Assembly (NCBI RefSeq): GCF_013032445.1
Contig: NZ_WQCA01000010.1
Span: 186,001-250,000, forward strand
Length of the DNA stretch: 64,000 nucleotides
Reading direction: 5' to 3'
From: Ruegeria arenilitoris
GTDB taxonomy: Bacteria; Pseudomonadota; Alphaproteobacteria; Rhodobacterales; Rhodobacteraceae
Made by a program: the position numbers and the translations under genes. Below, in pieces: positions 54,567 through 63,726 of this stretch. The first letter of the stretch is position 1. Every line of letters begins with the position of its first letter. The notes beneath the pieces were generated by a model, which worked only from the letters and a program-made list of their open reading frames with translations, made no database searches and was not told the origin of the DNA.

Positions 54567-54782
54567 TTACGCGCAGTAAACGTGATCGCGCGCGATGTCC
54601 TTGATATCGCAGCGACGTACGCCGATATCGTTCAATTCGCGGTCGGTCAGTCCTTGCAGCTCTGAATAGGTGCGGTTGTATTCTGCGCGCAGAGCGTATG
54701 ACTCTTTCACCTTGGCGGCGAAGTCTGCGATGCGGGCGATCAGGTTAGTGCCGCCGTGCGAGGTAGTTGCTGTGTAAGCCAT
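54567..54782 (-). CDS. DUF1127 small protein
   Basis: Protein of 71 residues, the longer DUF1127 type. The domain is at the C-terminus: YSELQGLTDRELNDIGVRRCDI (seen as LTDRELNDIGVRR). Some alphaproteobacterial DUF1127 proteins bind RNA or affect phosphate and stress responses; this one has no assigned role. It sits alone within the ribosomal region with its own terminator, divergent from the sulfotransferase gene. Confidence 0.9.
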   Translation of the reverse strand: MAYTATTSHGGTNLIARIADFAAKVKESYALRAEYNRTYSELQGLTDRELNDIGVRRCDIKDIARDHVYCA

Positions 54783-55064
54783 GTCTGAGTTCCTTTCCTG
54801 ATCGGGGCGTATTCCCCGATGATCTCTGTTCTGGTCCTTTTGGAGACAGGCCTCAGATAGGCTCGCTGGATACCGCTAACAACGCAGAATTCAGTCTAGC
54901 CGCTATGCAGCTATGGAATGACTGAAAGGCGCGTGATCTCAAAATTGCGTTTATTCACAGCGAACCTGCTGAGATCACCTCACAACAATGATTGTCGACA
55001 AGGTTCGCACAAAGTTAGATACGTCCAAGGGCGATGTCGCCCGAGTTACTTAAAGGAGCAGAGT

Positions 55065-56051
55065 TTGTCAGTTCGTCCACCAGAGGCAGCGGGTCCAGAT
55101 TTCCTATGCATCGGGCTTCAAAAAGCCGGAACACGAACACTGCAGCAAATCCTGTCGCTGGATGACCGGTATTGGATGCCTCTTGTCAAAGAATTCCATC
55201 ATTTCGATGGAAGCGAGATCCCCAAACGTCACGAAAGACAACAAAAACTCTATGACGCGCTGCAAGCTGGGGGTATTCGCCTATCGCTTCTGAACGCTCG
55301 ACGTACGCGCGAAGGCCTTCGAAAAGTCGATGATCGTGATCTGCAATTTCTGAAAAAAAGTCGTAGCTATCTTGAAAACGGCTGCTGCGACGCGGATTAC
55401 CTCGACATGTTTTCCCTCAAACCAAAGGGGGCCATTACGGGCGATATCACACCGGGCTATTCGCGGCTGGAACGCACAGACGTGCAACGCGTGCATTCCC
55501 TTTTACCCCACGCCAAAATTGTCCTTTTACTCCGCGATCCCATTTCACGCGCGTGGTCGGCTATTAATATGCGCCTGCGCAGAGAGACACGAGGAAACTT
55601 GATAAGAATAAGATCCCAGCAACAGGCTCGCATGGAGGAGTTGTTGAAATCGAGCAGGGGGCAGAAGATCGTCGATCAGGAAACGATAACACCTCCGCTG
55701 AATTCCCAACCTTCCGAGATTTATCGGGTTTGGCGCGATATATACGGCGAAGACGCTATCAGAGTGTTTTCCCTGGAGGAGATTATTTCCAGCCCCAAAG
55801 GGATAAGCGAAGAAATCCACGCTACCGTAACGGGCGAACAAGGCAGTGGTTCAAAATGGTCGATGGAACATCGTCTGGACAAGGACAAGAACCTTATTCC
55901 TTCACCCAACGAAAAGGGGGGCACGGCTCAGGTCTCGCTACAGGGAGAGATCAAAGCGCGGCTGATCGAAGCTTACGCAGACGAAATTCAAAAATCCGCG
56001 GCGATGTTCGGGGAACGGGCAACGGGCTGGGCTGCGAAATATGGGTTATAA
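55065..56051 (+). CDS. Sulfotransferase family protein, TTG start
   Basis: PAPS-dependent sulfotransferase of 328 residues. The 5'-phosphosulfate loop is GLQKAGTRT at residues 17-25 and the 3'-phosphate site LLLRDPISRAWS near 157. A TTG at 55065 is chosen because AAGGAG lies exactly 6 nt upstream and the fold starts right after it; the frame also has an ATG at 54918 with an unrelated leader. It is opposite in strand to the ribosomal genes around it, less GC-rich, and probably horizontally acquired. The acceptor (glycan, lipid or small molecule) is unknown. Confidence 0.82.
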   Translation: MSVRPPEAAGPDFLCIGLQKAGTRTLQQILSLDDRYWMPLVKEFHHFDGSEIPKRHERQQKLYDALQAGGIRLSLLNARRTREGLRKVDDRDLQFLKKSRSYLENGCCDADYLDMFSLKPKGAITGDITPGYSRLERTDVQRVHSLLPHAKIVLLLRDPISRAWSAINMRLRRETRGNLIRIRSQQQARMEELLKSSRGQKIVDQETITPPLNSQPSEIYRVWRDIYGEDAIRVFSLEEIISSPKGISEEIHATVTGEQGSGSKWSMEHRLDKDKNLIPSPNEKGGTAQVSLQGEIKARLIEAYADEIQKSAAMFGERATGWAAKYGL

Positions 56052-56150
56052 AAAGGTCGACGTGAGAACCTTCTCAACAGAGATTTCTCCTCGTCTATCT
56101 GCGGTAAAATGACGGCTATACGCTTCTGGACACGACAAACCATCTGACAC

Positions 56151-56184
56151 AAAAAAACGCCCCCGACACATCGGAGGCGTTTCT
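56151..56184. terminator. Terminator after rpmD (also after the sulfotransferase gene)
   Basis: Stem of AACGCC and CCGA (56156-56166) against TCGG and GGCGTT (56171-56181) with one mismatch. A run of seven A's lies on the left, giving a T-run after rpmD on the minus strand, and TTTCTTGTT on the right for the plus strand. Confidence 0.85.
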
Positions 56185-56202
56185 TGTTCGATGGAAGTGC
56201 GC

Positions 56203-56391
56203 TTAGCCGCGCTCTTCGACGATCTCTACCAGATGCGGGATCTTGTTGATCATGCCGCGGACCGAAGGAGTATCCTCCAGCTCACGGGTTCTGTGCATCT
56301 TGTTAAGGCCCAGACCGATCAGGGTTGCGCGCTGTTCAGCGGGGCGGCGGATCGGGGAACCGATCTGCTTAACGACGATGGTTTTTGCCAT
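56203..56391 (-). CDS. rpmD: 50S ribosomal protein L30
   Basis: L30 of 62 residues: [20 protein letters not shown] and [22 protein letters not shown] (seen as [13 protein letters not shown]) are diagnostic. It follows rpsE by 12 bp and ends at a terminator, so it closes the middle ribosomal unit. Confidence 0.97.
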   Translation of the reverse strand: MAKTIVVKQIGSPIRRPAEQRATLIGLGLNKMHRTRELEDTPSVRGMINKIPHLVEIVEERG

Positions 56392-56403
56392 GGTTCGCTC
56401 TCC

Positions 56404-56973
56404 TTACGCTTCTGCTTCAGCAGCAGCCGGTGCTTCGTCCCGCTTGGGCAGGATGTCGGCAACCTTTTTGCCACGACGTGCGGCAACCGAACGCGGGCTC
56501 TGCTCTTTCTGCAGGCCGTTGATGGTGGCGCGGATCATGTTGTACGGGTTCTGCGAGCCCAGCGACTTGGACACAACGTCCTTAACACCCAGCATTTCGA
56601 ACACAGCACGCATCGGACCACCGGCGATGATACCAGTACCTTCAGGTGCGGTGCGCATAACCACTTTACCGGCGCCGTGACGGCCTTCGATATCGTGATG
56701 CAGAGTACGACCTTCGCGCAGTTGCACACGGATCATCTGACGCTTGGCTTGTTCAGTCGCCTTACGGATGGCTTCAGGTACTTCTTTCGCTTTACCTTTG
56801 CCAAAGCCGACGCGGCCTTTCTGATCGCCGACAACCACCAGAGCGGCGAAGCCAAAGCGCTTACCACCTTTTACGGTTTTCGACACGCGGTTGATTGCGA
56901 CCAGACGATCTGCAAATTCCGGTGCTTCTTCACGGTCGCGGCCACGGCCCCGACGGTTTTCACGTTCTGCCAT
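56404..56973 (-). CDS. rpsE: 30S ribosomal protein S5
   Basis: S5 of 189 residues with a charged N-terminal extension ([16 protein letters not shown]). [22 protein letters not shown] and [21 protein letters not shown] are diagnostic. It precedes rpmD and follows rplR by about 115 bp. The Ala/Glu-rich tail is typical of alphaproteobacteria. Confidence 0.98.
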   Translation of the reverse strand: MAERENRRGRGRDREEAPEFADRLVAINRVSKTVKGGKRFGFAALVVVGDQKGRVGFGKGKAKEVPEAIRKATEQAKRQMIRVQLREGRTLHHDIEGRHGAGKVVMRTAPEGTGIIAGGPMRAVFEMLGVKDVVSKSLGSQNPYNMIRATINGLQKEQSPRSVAARRGKKVADILPKRDEAPAAAEAEA

Positions 56974-57089
56974 TTGGCATCCCTTTTCTCATGTGGCGCT
57001 TACGGCGCCGTTTAGTTCAATCCAAGTGAGCCCCAACTGACGTCAGGGCTCCCGGATCATCGGGGCGGATCGAAACCCGCCCGCAAGTC

Positions 57090-57449
57090 TTAGATCTTCA
57101 GACCACCTTCACGCGCAGCGTCGGCGACAGCCTTCACTTTGCCGTGGAACAGGAAGCCACCACGATCGAAATAGGCCTCTTCGACGCCTGCCTTCTTGGC
57201 ACGCTCGGCGATGGCCGCACCGACTTTCGCCGCTGCTTCGACGTTGTTCTTGCCAACAACACCCAGATCTTTTTCCAGGGTCGAGGCCGAGGCCAGGGTC
57301 ACGCCACGAACGTCGTCGATCAGCTGAACGCTGATGTTCTTGTTCGAACGGTGAACCGACAGGCGTACACGGCCGGCGTTGACTTTGCGAAGTTTGTTCC
57401 GAACGCGCAGGCGGCGCTTCAGAAACAGGGTTCTTTTGCTGTTTGCCAT
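57090..57449 (-). CDS. rplR: 50S ribosomal protein L18
   Basis: L18 of 119 residues from [38 protein letters not shown] and the C-terminal [28 protein letters not shown] (seen as [14 protein letters not shown]) are diagnostic. The frame extends 32 codons upstream into rplF; the chosen ATG matches family length. Confidence 0.97.
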   Translation of the reverse strand: MANSKRTLFLKRRLRVRNKLRKVNAGRVRLSVHRSNKNISVQLIDDVRGVTLASASTLEKDLGVVGKNNVEAAAKVGAAIAERAKKAGVEEAYFDRGGFLFHGKVKAVADAAREGGLKI

Positions 57450-57460
57450 TGTTTGCGTCC

Positions 57461-57994
57461 TTACTTCTTCTTGCCTTCCTTGCGGAAGATGAACTCGCCC
57501 TTGTAGCGGATGCCCTTGCCTTTGTACGGCTCGGGACGGCGCCATTCGCGGATTTTGGCCGCAACTTCGCCCACCTGCTGCTGGTCGATACCTTCCACAA
57601 CGATCTCGGTCTGCTTCGGCGCGGTGATGGTGACACCTTCCGGAGCAGTGAAATCAACGTCGTGGCTGTAGCCCAGGTTCAGCTTCAGGGTGTTGCCCTG
57701 CATCTGAGCGCGGTAACCCACACCCTGGATTTCCAGCTCTTTCTTGAAGCCCTGGGTCACACCGGTCACCAGATTGGCAACCATGGTGCGGCTCATGCCC
57801 CACTGCTGACGTGCGCGCTTGGACGTACCACGCGGATCAATTTTGACCACGTTGTCTTCGACCGACAGAGTCACATCGTCAGTTGCGGTGAAGCTGCGGG
57901 TGCCTTTCGGACCTTTGACTTCAATGGTCTGACCCGACACAGAGGCGGAAACGCCGCTGGGCAGCTCGACCGGTTTTTTACCAATACGAGACAT
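57461..57994 (-). CDS. rplF: 50S ribosomal protein L6
   Basis: L6 of 177 residues, normal length. [15 protein letters not shown] and the C-terminal [20 protein letters not shown] are diagnostic. It lies between rpsH and rplR with gaps of about 11 bp. Confidence 0.98.
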   Translation of the reverse strand: MSRIGKKPVELPSGVSASVSGQTIEVKGPKGTRSFTATDDVTLSVEDNVVKIDPRGTSKRARQQWGMSRTMVANLVTGVTQGFKKELEIQGVGYRAQMQGNTLKLNLGYSHDVDFTAPEGVTITAPKQTEIVVEGIDQQQVGEVAAKIREWRRPEPYKGKGIRYKGEFIFRKEGKKK

Positions 57995-58005
57995 TGCAGA
58001 CCTCC

Positions 58006-58398
58006 TTAGAAGACGGTGCAGAGCACTTCGCCGCCAACATTGTTGGAGCGAGCGTTTGCGTCCGACATCACACCTTTCGGAGTGCTGACAATCGACACGC
58101 CCAGACCCTGACGGACCTGCGGAATGTCATTGACGCCCATGTATACGCGACGACCGGGTTTCGAAACCCGCTTCAGTTCGCGAATGACAGGGGTGCCTTC
58201 GTAGTATTTCAGGCTGATTTCGATGGCCGGATGACCGTTTTCACCGGTCGTCTTTTCGTAGCCACGGATGTAACCTTCGTCCGCCAGCACGTCCAGAACC
58301 CAACCACGCAGCTTGGAAGCCGGGGTGGAAACGGTGGACTTGCCGCGCATTTGCGCGTTGCGGATACGGGTGAGCATATCGCCGATAGGATCATTCAT
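58006..58398 (-). CDS. rpsH: 30S ribosomal protein S8
   Basis: S8 of 130 residues. [20 protein letters not shown] and the C-terminal [19 protein letters not shown] are diagnostic. It overlaps nothing and follows rpsN by 13 bp. Confidence 0.98.
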   Translation of the reverse strand: MNDPIGDMLTRIRNAQMRGKSTVSTPASKLRGWVLDVLADEGYIRGYEKTTGENGHPAIEISLKYYEGTPVIRELKRVSKPGRRVYMGVNDIPQVRQGLGVSIVSTPKGVMSDANARSNNVGGEVLCTVF

Positions 58399-58411
58399 AT
58401 CTATGTCTCCC

Positions 58412-58717
58412 TTACCAGCTCGATTTCACCATGCCGGGGATCTGACCAGCAGAACCCAGCTCGCGCAGCGCGATACGGCTGACCTTCAGCTTACGGTAGT
58501 AAGCGTGGGGCCGACCGGTCAGCTGACAACGGTTGTGCAGACGGGTAGCCGAGCTGTTGCGCGGCAGTTTCGCCAATTTCAGACGCGCTTTGAAGCGCTC
58601 TTCCATCGGGCGGCTCTCGTCATTCGCGATTTCTTTCAGCTCGGCACGCTTTGCGGCATATTTGGCCACCAGGCGTTCGCGCTTCTTTTCGCGTTCGATC
58701 ATTGCTTTCTTAGCCAT
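58412..58717 (-). CDS. rpsN: 30S ribosomal protein S14
   Basis: S14 of 101 residues, the zinc-independent long form: no CxxC pairs, with [20 protein letters not shown] and [20 protein letters not shown]. It lies between rplE and rpsH. Confidence 0.98.
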   Translation of the reverse strand: MAKKAMIEREKKRERLVAKYAAKRAELKEIANDESRPMEERFKARLKLAKLPRNSSATRLHNRCQLTGRPHAYYRKLKVSRIALRELGSAGQIPGMVKSSW

Positions 58718-58736
58718 GTCTCTATCCTTCCGGCGC

Positions 58737-59297
58737 TTACGCGTTGAACGGCATGTTGAACGCTTTCAACAGTGCCTTTGCTTCAGCGTCGGTTTTCGCT
58801 GTGGTGGCAATTACGATGTCCATGCCCCAGACCTCATCGACCTTGTCGAAGTCGATTTCCGGGAACACGATGTGCTCTTTCATGCCCATGGCAAAGTTGC
58901 CCTGACCATCGAAAGACGGCTTAACACCGCGGAAGTCACGAACGCGCGGCATCGCGATGGTGATCAGACGATCCAGGAATTCGTACATCCGGTCACCGCG
59001 CAGGGTCACTTTCGCGCCCAGCGGCATGTCTTCACGGACGCGGAAACCCGCGATCGACTTCTTCGCCTTGGTTGCAACGGCCTGTTGACCAGCAATCGCA
59101 GTCAGATCTTCGACAGCAGCTTTCGCCTTCTTCGAGTCTTTGACGGCCTCAGCACCACAACCGATGTTCAGAACGATTTTTTCCAGCTTGGGCAGCTGCA
59201 TGTCGTTCTTGTAGCCGAACTCTTCTTTCAGAGCGGCACGGATGGTTTCAGCGTACTGAGCTTTCAGACGCGGGGTGTAGGTTGCGTTATCAAGCAT
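58737..59297 (-). CDS. rplE: 50S ribosomal protein L5
   Basis: L5 of 186 residues. [20 protein letters not shown] and [20 protein letters not shown] are diagnostic. Its start overlaps the rplX stop by 8 bp, suggesting coupled translation. Confidence 0.98.
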   Translation of the reverse strand: MLDNATYTPRLKAQYAETIRAALKEEFGYKNDMQLPKLEKIVLNIGCGAEAVKDSKKAKAAVEDLTAIAGQQAVATKAKKSIAGFRVREDMPLGAKVTLRGDRMYEFLDRLITIAMPRVRDFRGVKPSFDGQGNFAMGMKEHIVFPEIDFDKVDEVWGMDIVIATTAKTDAEAKALLKAFNMPFNA

Positions 59298-59601
59298 CGA
59301 TCACATCCCCTGTGGTCTTGGCGAAGCGCACTTTCTTGTCACCTTCCATGCGGAAGCCAACGCGGGTTGCTTTGCCGTTTGCGTCCAGCAGCGCCAGGTT
59401 CGACAGCTCGATCGGGTTTGCCTGAGGCAGGCGTCCACCTTGCGAGGTTTGCGACTGACGGGTGTGGCGGATGGCGATGTTGATGCCATCGACAACAGCT
59501 TTACCGGCTTTCGGGTCAACCGAGGTAATCGTTCCCTCTTTGCCCTTGTCCTTGCCGGCCAGCACGACGACCTTGTCGCCTTTGCGGAGTTTAGCAGCCA
59601 T
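59290..59601 (-). CDS. rplX: 50S ribosomal protein L24
   Basis: L24 of 103 residues with the KOW motif near the N-terminus: [20 protein letters not shown]. The [18 protein letters not shown] region is typical. Close to rplN (2 bp) and overlapping rplE. Confidence 0.98.
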   Translation of the reverse strand: MAAKLRKGDKVVVLAGKDKGKEGTITSVDPKAGKAVVDGINIAIRHTRQSQTSQGGRLPQANPIELSNLALLDANGKATRVGFRMEGDKKVRFAKTTGDVIDA

Positions 59602-59603
59602 GA

Positions 59604-59972
59604 TTACAGCACCTCCGGAGCCAGCGAGATGATTTTCATAAAGTTCTTGCCGCGCAGTTCGCGAACAACGGGGCCAAAGATACGGGTACCTACGGGCTCG
59701 TTGTTGTTGTTCAGGATGACGGCGGCGTTGCGATCGAAACGGATCGCGGTGCCGTCTTCGCGACGGACTTCCTTGGCGGTGCGTACGACGACGGCCTTAC
59801 GGACGTCACCTTTCTTTACGCGACCGCGCGGGATGGCTTCCTTCACCGAGACGACAATGATGTCGCCGACGGAGGCGTATTTACGCTTGGAACCACCCAG
59901 GACCTTGATGCACTGAACTCGGCGTGCGCCGGAGTTGTCAGCGACATCCAGATTGGTCTGCATCTGGATCAT
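59604..59972 (-). CDS. rplN: 50S ribosomal protein L14
   Basis: L14 of 122 residues, normal length. [20 protein letters not shown] and [20 protein letters not shown] are diagnostic. It follows rpsQ by about 76 bp and precedes rplX. Confidence 0.98.
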   Translation of the reverse strand: MIQMQTNLDVADNSGARRVQCIKVLGGSKRKYASVGDIIVVSVKEAIPRGRVKKGDVRKAVVVRTAKEVRREDGTAIRFDRNAAVILNNNNEPVGTRIFGPVVRELRGKNFMKIISLAPEVL

Positions 59973-60048
59973 GTGGTTTCTCCCGACCTGTGGGGGCTGG
60001 TCTGGTTAGATCCCCCAGGGTTTCGACAAATGGGAAAATCCCGGAAGC

Positions 60049-60279
60049 TTACGCTTCCAGAACTTCCCAACGTTTCGTCTTCGATTTCGGCGCGCATTCG
60101 ATGATGCGTACGGTGTCGCCGACTTTGAAGGCGTTCTTTTCGTCGTGAGCCCGGTATTTTTTGGACTTACGAACGGTTTTGTGCAGCAGCGGGTGCTTGA
60201 AACGGCGTTCAACCGAAACAGTCACGGTTTGCTCGTTGGCGTCGCTGGTTACTACTCCGGACAGGATACGCTTGGGCAT
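60049..60279 (-). CDS. rpsQ: 30S ribosomal protein S17
   Basis: S17 of 76 residues. [21 protein letters not shown] and [19 protein letters not shown] are diagnostic. It is separated from rpmC by 4 bp. Confidence 0.97.
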   Translation of the reverse strand: MPKRILSGVVTSDANEQTVTVSVERRFKHPLLHKTVRKSKKYRAHDEKNAFKVGDTVRIIECAPKSKTKRWEVLEA

Positions 60280-60283
60280 AGGA

Positions 60284-60490
60284 TTACTCCTCCGATGCCG
60301 CAGCAGCGGCCTTTTCGTTCAGAATGGTTTTGACGCGGGCAGCATTGCGGCGAGCCGCCTTGATGCCGGCAGTGTTTTCCAGCTGACCGGTTGCCTGTTG
60401 AAAGCGCAGGTTAAAGCTTTCTTTCTTCAGGTTGGCCAGTTCCTCGCGGAGCTGGTCCGGGGTCTTGTCACGCAGTTCTTGGGCGTTCAT
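60284..60490 (-). CDS. rpmC: 50S ribosomal protein L29
   Basis: L29 of 68 residues. [20 protein letters not shown] and [19 protein letters not shown] are diagnostic. In most bacteria it directly follows rplP; here 2.1 kb with three other genes separates them. It is therefore the first gene of the middle ribosomal unit, with a good promoter about 125 bp upstream. Confidence 0.97.
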   Translation of the reverse strand: MNAQELRDKTPDQLREELANLKKESFNLRFQQATGQLENTAGIKAARRNAARVKTILNEKAAAAASEE

Positions 60491-60573
60491 CGCCTTTTTC
60501 CTTTGCTCAAAACACCAGAAGGCCCCCTGACAGGGTCACCTTGGACCTGGTGGATGAATGATAGACATGCGAA

Positions 60574-60594
60574 TCCCCCGACTCGGCCGGGGGA
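60574..60594 (-). promoter_or_regulatory. Hairpin in the rpmC leader
   Basis: Perfect 7-bp stem TCCCCCG (60574-60580) / CGGGGGA (60588-60594) with a 7-nt loop, located in the predicted 5' leader between the promoter and rpmC, about 85 nt before the start. It has no T-run on the minus strand. A role in ribosomal-protein autoregulation is possible. Confidence 0.45.
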
Positions 60595-60609
60595 CTTGCA
60601 GGATGCCGC

Positions 60610-60638
60610 CGTATAAGGGTTTAGGGGGTGGGTGGCAA
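60610..60638 (-). promoter_or_regulatory. Sigma-70-like promoter upstream of rpmC
   Basis: On the minus strand TTGCCA (60638-60633), 17-bp spacer, TATACG (60615-60610), giving a start near 60603 and a leader of about 113 nt. It supplies the middle ribosomal unit, which is cut off from the upstream rpsC-rplP unit by a terminator and inserted genes. Confidence 0.7.
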
Positions 60639-60786
60639 GGGAAAGTTTGGGCTTGGATCGCATTCGACTTAACAGCCACGGAAAAAGCGAAGTGCCCCCT
60701 TTCTCTTCCCGTCATACTTGCGCGCGTTAGCAGCAATGCGTCTAATGTGTGGTGAGTGAAACAATCAACCTAGGTACGCCACTAAT

Positions 60787-61107
60787 ATGAAGATGTTTGT
60801 TTCCGCTTTGTCGCTAACCCTTGTGGCGGGCGCTGTTCACGCACAGGCCATTTCCAGTCGGGACGTCTGTAAAAAGGCGGGTACAGAAAACCGACTAAAC
60901 GGTATGTCTTCGGACCAATGCCTTTGCTTGGCAGGCATCGCACAACAAGCCATGTCGCCGGAGCTTTATGTTTTATGGACTGAAGCAATGTATTTTGGTG
61001 AGTCCCGCGAAAAAGAAATGCTTGGGCTCATACAGTCACAGAGAAAAACTCTAAACCAAATGAAAAAAACAAAGCGCTTATCCCAAAAACAGTGTGGCAT
61101 TTCGTGA
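60787..61107 (+). CDS. Small secreted protein of unknown function, four cysteines
   Basis: Protein of 106 residues with a clear signal peptide (KMFVSALSLTLVAGAVHA, cleavage before QAISS). The mature part has four cysteines (in DVCKKAG, SDQCLCLAG and KQCGIS) that could form two disulfides. I recognise no family. It is opposite in strand to the ribosomal genes and less GC-rich. The coherent secretion signal and Cys pattern support it as a real gene. Confidence 0.6.
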   Translation: MKMFVSALSLTLVAGAVHAQAISSRDVCKKAGTENRLNGMSSDQCLCLAGIAQQAMSPELYVLWTEAMYFGESREKEMLGLIQSQRKTLNQMKKTKRLSQKQCGIS

Positions 61108-61205
61108 GTCGCCAAATATGGCGCGATTGACTTCGACTCAACGGGCTCCGCCCGTTCGCCCCTCAAACGCTCCACTGGAGCGATTGCCGCTGTGCAGATC
61201 GGCGC

Positions 61206-61826
61206 TCACTCCCACTTATAATTAAAACTCACCGAAATCCGTTCTTCCTCGGCCATGTTCATCGGTACCTCGTGGCGCAGCCAGCTTTCCCACAGCAGCA
61301 CATCGCCCACCTTAGGCTTCATGTAAATGAACGGCTGCAGATCTCGCCGCCCGCCTTTCAGCCGCGTCGGTGCGGCCATCATGCGGCCTGAGCGGGGGTC
61401 TTCCAGTTTCAACGCGCTCGCCCCTTCGGGCATCGCCACATAGGTCGTGCCTGAGATCACACTGTGCGGATGCAGGTGGCTGGAATGCATTCCACCCTCG
61501 GGCAGGATGTTGATCCACAGGTCTTCGAGCTTCAGCTCGCCCTCGCCCAGATCGAACTCCAGATCCTTGGCAAAGGCCGCGACGTGCTGGTCCAAAGCCG
61601 TGACCAGATCGGCAAAGATCGGGAACCGCCACGGCAGGTCGGTCAGCGAAGCATAGCTGGTATAACCGGGATAGCCGTTCTCCTCACACCATTCCTGCCC
61701 GGCCTCATCATCCTCGGCAATGACAAGGCATGAGCTTTCCAATTCCTCCGCGTCGATCTTGGGATCGAACTCGGACAAAGCTGCGCGGTAAAGACGGGTA
61801 ACGAAGAGTGATTCAATCTGTGCCAT
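61206..61826 (-). CDS. 2OG-Fe(II) oxygenase superfamily protein (TIGR02466 type)
   Basis: Protein of 206 residues from MAQIESLFVTRLYRA, the usual size. The metal-binding core is HSSHLHPHSVISGTTYVAMP, followed by the C-terminal SWLRHEVPMN, giving His...His and an Arg for 2-oxoglutarate. A frame extension of 39 codons upstream has no family similarity. Inserted between rplP and rpmC together with the neighbouring genes. The substrate is unknown. Confidence 0.83.
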   Translation of the reverse strand: MAQIESLFVTRLYRAALSEFDPKIDAEELESSCLVIAEDDEAGQEWCEENGYPGYTSYASLTDLPWRFPIFADLVTALDQHVAAFAKDLEFDLGEGELKLEDLWINILPEGGMHSSHLHPHSVISGTTYVAMPEGASALKLEDPRSGRMMAAPTRLKGGRRDLQPFIYMKPKVGDVLLWESWLRHEVPMNMAEEERISVSFNYKWE

Positions 61827-61876
61827 GGGCCGGGCATACCCCAGCCCCTTGGGCAAGGCCAGCCCATGTTGAAAGC

Positions 61877-62425
61877 TCAGGTCTTGATGGGCCCTTTGCC
61901 ACAGCGTGGTATCGGGCGTCCCGTATCTGCATAGGCCAAGCACAGCACGATCTCATCCGGTTTCGGTGCATCCGGAATGCTTAGTGTCATGGTGTCGAAG
62001 TGATCGAACGACCAAGGGTTGTCCTTGTGCCCCAGCGGTAGGTCAATCGCGCACCCGGGCGCGCCCAGTTTGGCGTTGGACGGGATAACCGCCTCTCCTC
62101 CATTCGCCGCTGCGCGCATCGGCGCTCCAAGCTTGGGATGGATAAGAGCTCCGCCCTGCTCAAGATCGCCGTTAACACCGACAATCGCAGCCTTTCCGTA
62201 AGAGACCGGAGGACCATTCAGTTGCGCAACCGCTTCGACAGCCAGCGCCTCGCCCAAGGCACCACCGACCTCGAAGAGCTCAGACAAGTCTTCTGAAAAC
62301 GACCCAGCCAAAGGATTTCGGATGACTGCCAAAATCGCTACGCGGCTGATCGGATCGCAAGGCTGTCCCAATTGATCCGTGGTTATGACTTCCTTGATGA
62401 CCATCTTTTTGCGCAACTGAACCAT
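61877..62425 (-). CDS. Amino acid synthesis family protein (PF06684-like)
   Basis: Protein of 182 residues. I recognise the 'amino acid synthesis' family pattern: RVAILAVIRNPLAGSFSEDL at the start, ALGEALAVEAV, GKAAIVGVNGDLEQGGALIHP and a C-terminal EIVLCLAYADTGRP. No enzymatic activity has been established to my knowledge despite the family name. It lies 50 bp upstream of the oxygenase-like gene on the minus strand, so the two may be co-transcribed, inside the split ribosomal region. Confidence 0.75.
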   Translation of the reverse strand: MVQLRKKMVIKEVITTDQLGQPCDPISRVAILAVIRNPLAGSFSEDLSELFEVGGALGEALAVEAVAQLNGPPVSYGKAAIVGVNGDLEQGGALIHPKLGAPMRAAANGGEAVIPSNAKLGAPGCAIDLPLGHKDNPWSFDHFDTMTLSIPDAPKPDEIVLCLAYADTGRPIPRCGKGPIKT

Positions 62426-62520
62426 GGCACCCTCCGTTCCTTGGGGGTCAGTCTATGGTGGCTTTGCACAATGGTCGACGTTTTCCCAACCCGCCCAACA
62501 AAGTCAGAAGCAGGTTGAAC

Positions 62521-62554
62521 CAAAAGAAAGCCCCCGCCGGTTTCCCGACGGGGG
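62521..62554 (-). terminator. Terminator after rplP
   Basis: Ten-base-pair stem (62531-62540 with 62545-62554; one pair is G-U in the minus-strand RNA) with a GAAA loop, followed on the minus strand by CTTTCTTTTG. It lies about 36 bp after the rplP stop. Confidence 0.9.
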
Positions 62555-62589
62555 TCAATCTTGTCACGAATGGGGTTGCCCCCAATCGC

Positions 62590-63003
62590 TTACCAGTCTT
62601 CGCGAACCACGACGCGGGTCTTGATCGGCAGCTTCATCGCGGCCAGGCGCAGGGCCTCGCGGGCGATGTCGTCATTGACGCCGTCGATCTCGAACATTAC
62701 GCGGCCAGGCTTGACTTTGCATGCCCAGCGGTCGACCGAACCTTTACCTTTACCCATACGAACTTCGATCGGCTTTGCCGTGACCGGAGTGTCGGGGAAG
62801 ATGCGGATCCAGACACGGCCCTGACGCTTCATGTGACGCGTCATGGCACGACGTGCAGCTTCGATCTGGCGCGCGGTTACACGCTCAGGCTCAAGAGCTT
62901 TCAGGCCGTAGGTGCCAAAGTTCAGATCAGAGCCGCCTTTGGCGAGACCCTTGATCCGGCCTTTGTGCATCTTGCGGAATTTAGTACGCTTTGGTTGAAG
63001 CAT
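62590..63003 (-). CDS. rplP: 50S ribosomal protein L16
   Basis: L16 of 137 residues. [19 protein letters not shown] and [19 protein letters not shown] are diagnostic. It follows rpsC by 12 bp and is the last gene of its unit because a strong terminator follows. Confidence 0.98.
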   Translation of the reverse strand: MLQPKRTKFRKMHKGRIKGLAKGGSDLNFGTYGLKALEPERVTARQIEAARRAMTRHMKRQGRVWIRIFPDTPVTAKPIEVRMGKGKGSVDRWACKVKPGRVMFEIDGVNDDIAREALRLAAMKLPIKTRVVVREDW

Positions 63004-63015
63004 ATCTTTCCCTCC

Positions 63016-63726
63016 TTAGCGACGACCGCCACCAGCACCACGAGGTGCAGGGCCGTCCTGGAGTTCCTGTGCTTTACGGTCACGTGCCTGCGGATCGTGC
63101 TCCATGATCTCACCTTTGAAGATCCAGACCTTGATCCCGATGATCCCGTAAGGAGTCATCGCTTCGGCATGTGCGTAATCGATGTCGGCACGCAGGGTGT
63201 GCAGAGGCACGCGGCCTTCGCGGTACCACTCGGTCCGTGCGATTTCGGCGCCGCCCAGACGACCGGCGACGTTCACCCGGATACCCAGGGCGCCCATGCG
63301 CATGGCGTTCTGAACCGAGCGCTTCATTGCGCGACGGAACGAAACACGACGTTCCAGCTGCTGAGCGATCGACTCGGCAACCAGCTGCGCGTCAAGCTCA
63401 GGCTTGCGCACTTCGACGATGTTCAGGTGCAGTTCGCTGTCGGTCATACGAGCAAGCTTTTTGCGCAGAACTTCGATGTCTGCACCTTTCTTGCCGATGA
63501 TGACACCGGGACGAGCCGTGTGGATCGTGACGCGGCACTTCTTGTGCGGACGTTCGATGATCACACGGGCAACACCGGCCTGCTTGCACTCTTTGTTGAT
63601 GAACTCACGGATCTTGAGGTCTTCCAGCAGAAGATCACCGTAGTCCTTGGTGTCGGCGTACCAGCGGCTGTCCCAGGTGCGGTTGACCTGCAGGCGCATG
63701 CCGATCGGATTTACTTTATGACCCAT
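63016..63726 (-). CDS. rpsC: 30S ribosomal protein S3
   Basis: S3 of 236 residues. [20 protein letters not shown], the KH domain motif [20 protein letters not shown] and [20 protein letters not shown] are diagnostic. Its ATG overlaps the TAA of rplV by one base (TAATG), so the two are translationally coupled. Confidence 0.98.
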   Translation of the reverse strand: MGHKVNPIGMRLQVNRTWDSRWYADTKDYGDLLLEDLKIREFINKECKQAGVARVIIERPHKKCRVTIHTARPGVIIGKKGADIEVLRKKLARMTDSELHLNIVEVRKPELDAQLVAESIAQQLERRVSFRRAMKRSVQNAMRMGALGIRVNVAGRLGGAEIARTEWYREGRVPLHTLRADIDYAHAEAMTPYGIIGIKVWIFKGEIMEHDPQARDRKAQELQDGPAPRGAGGGRR

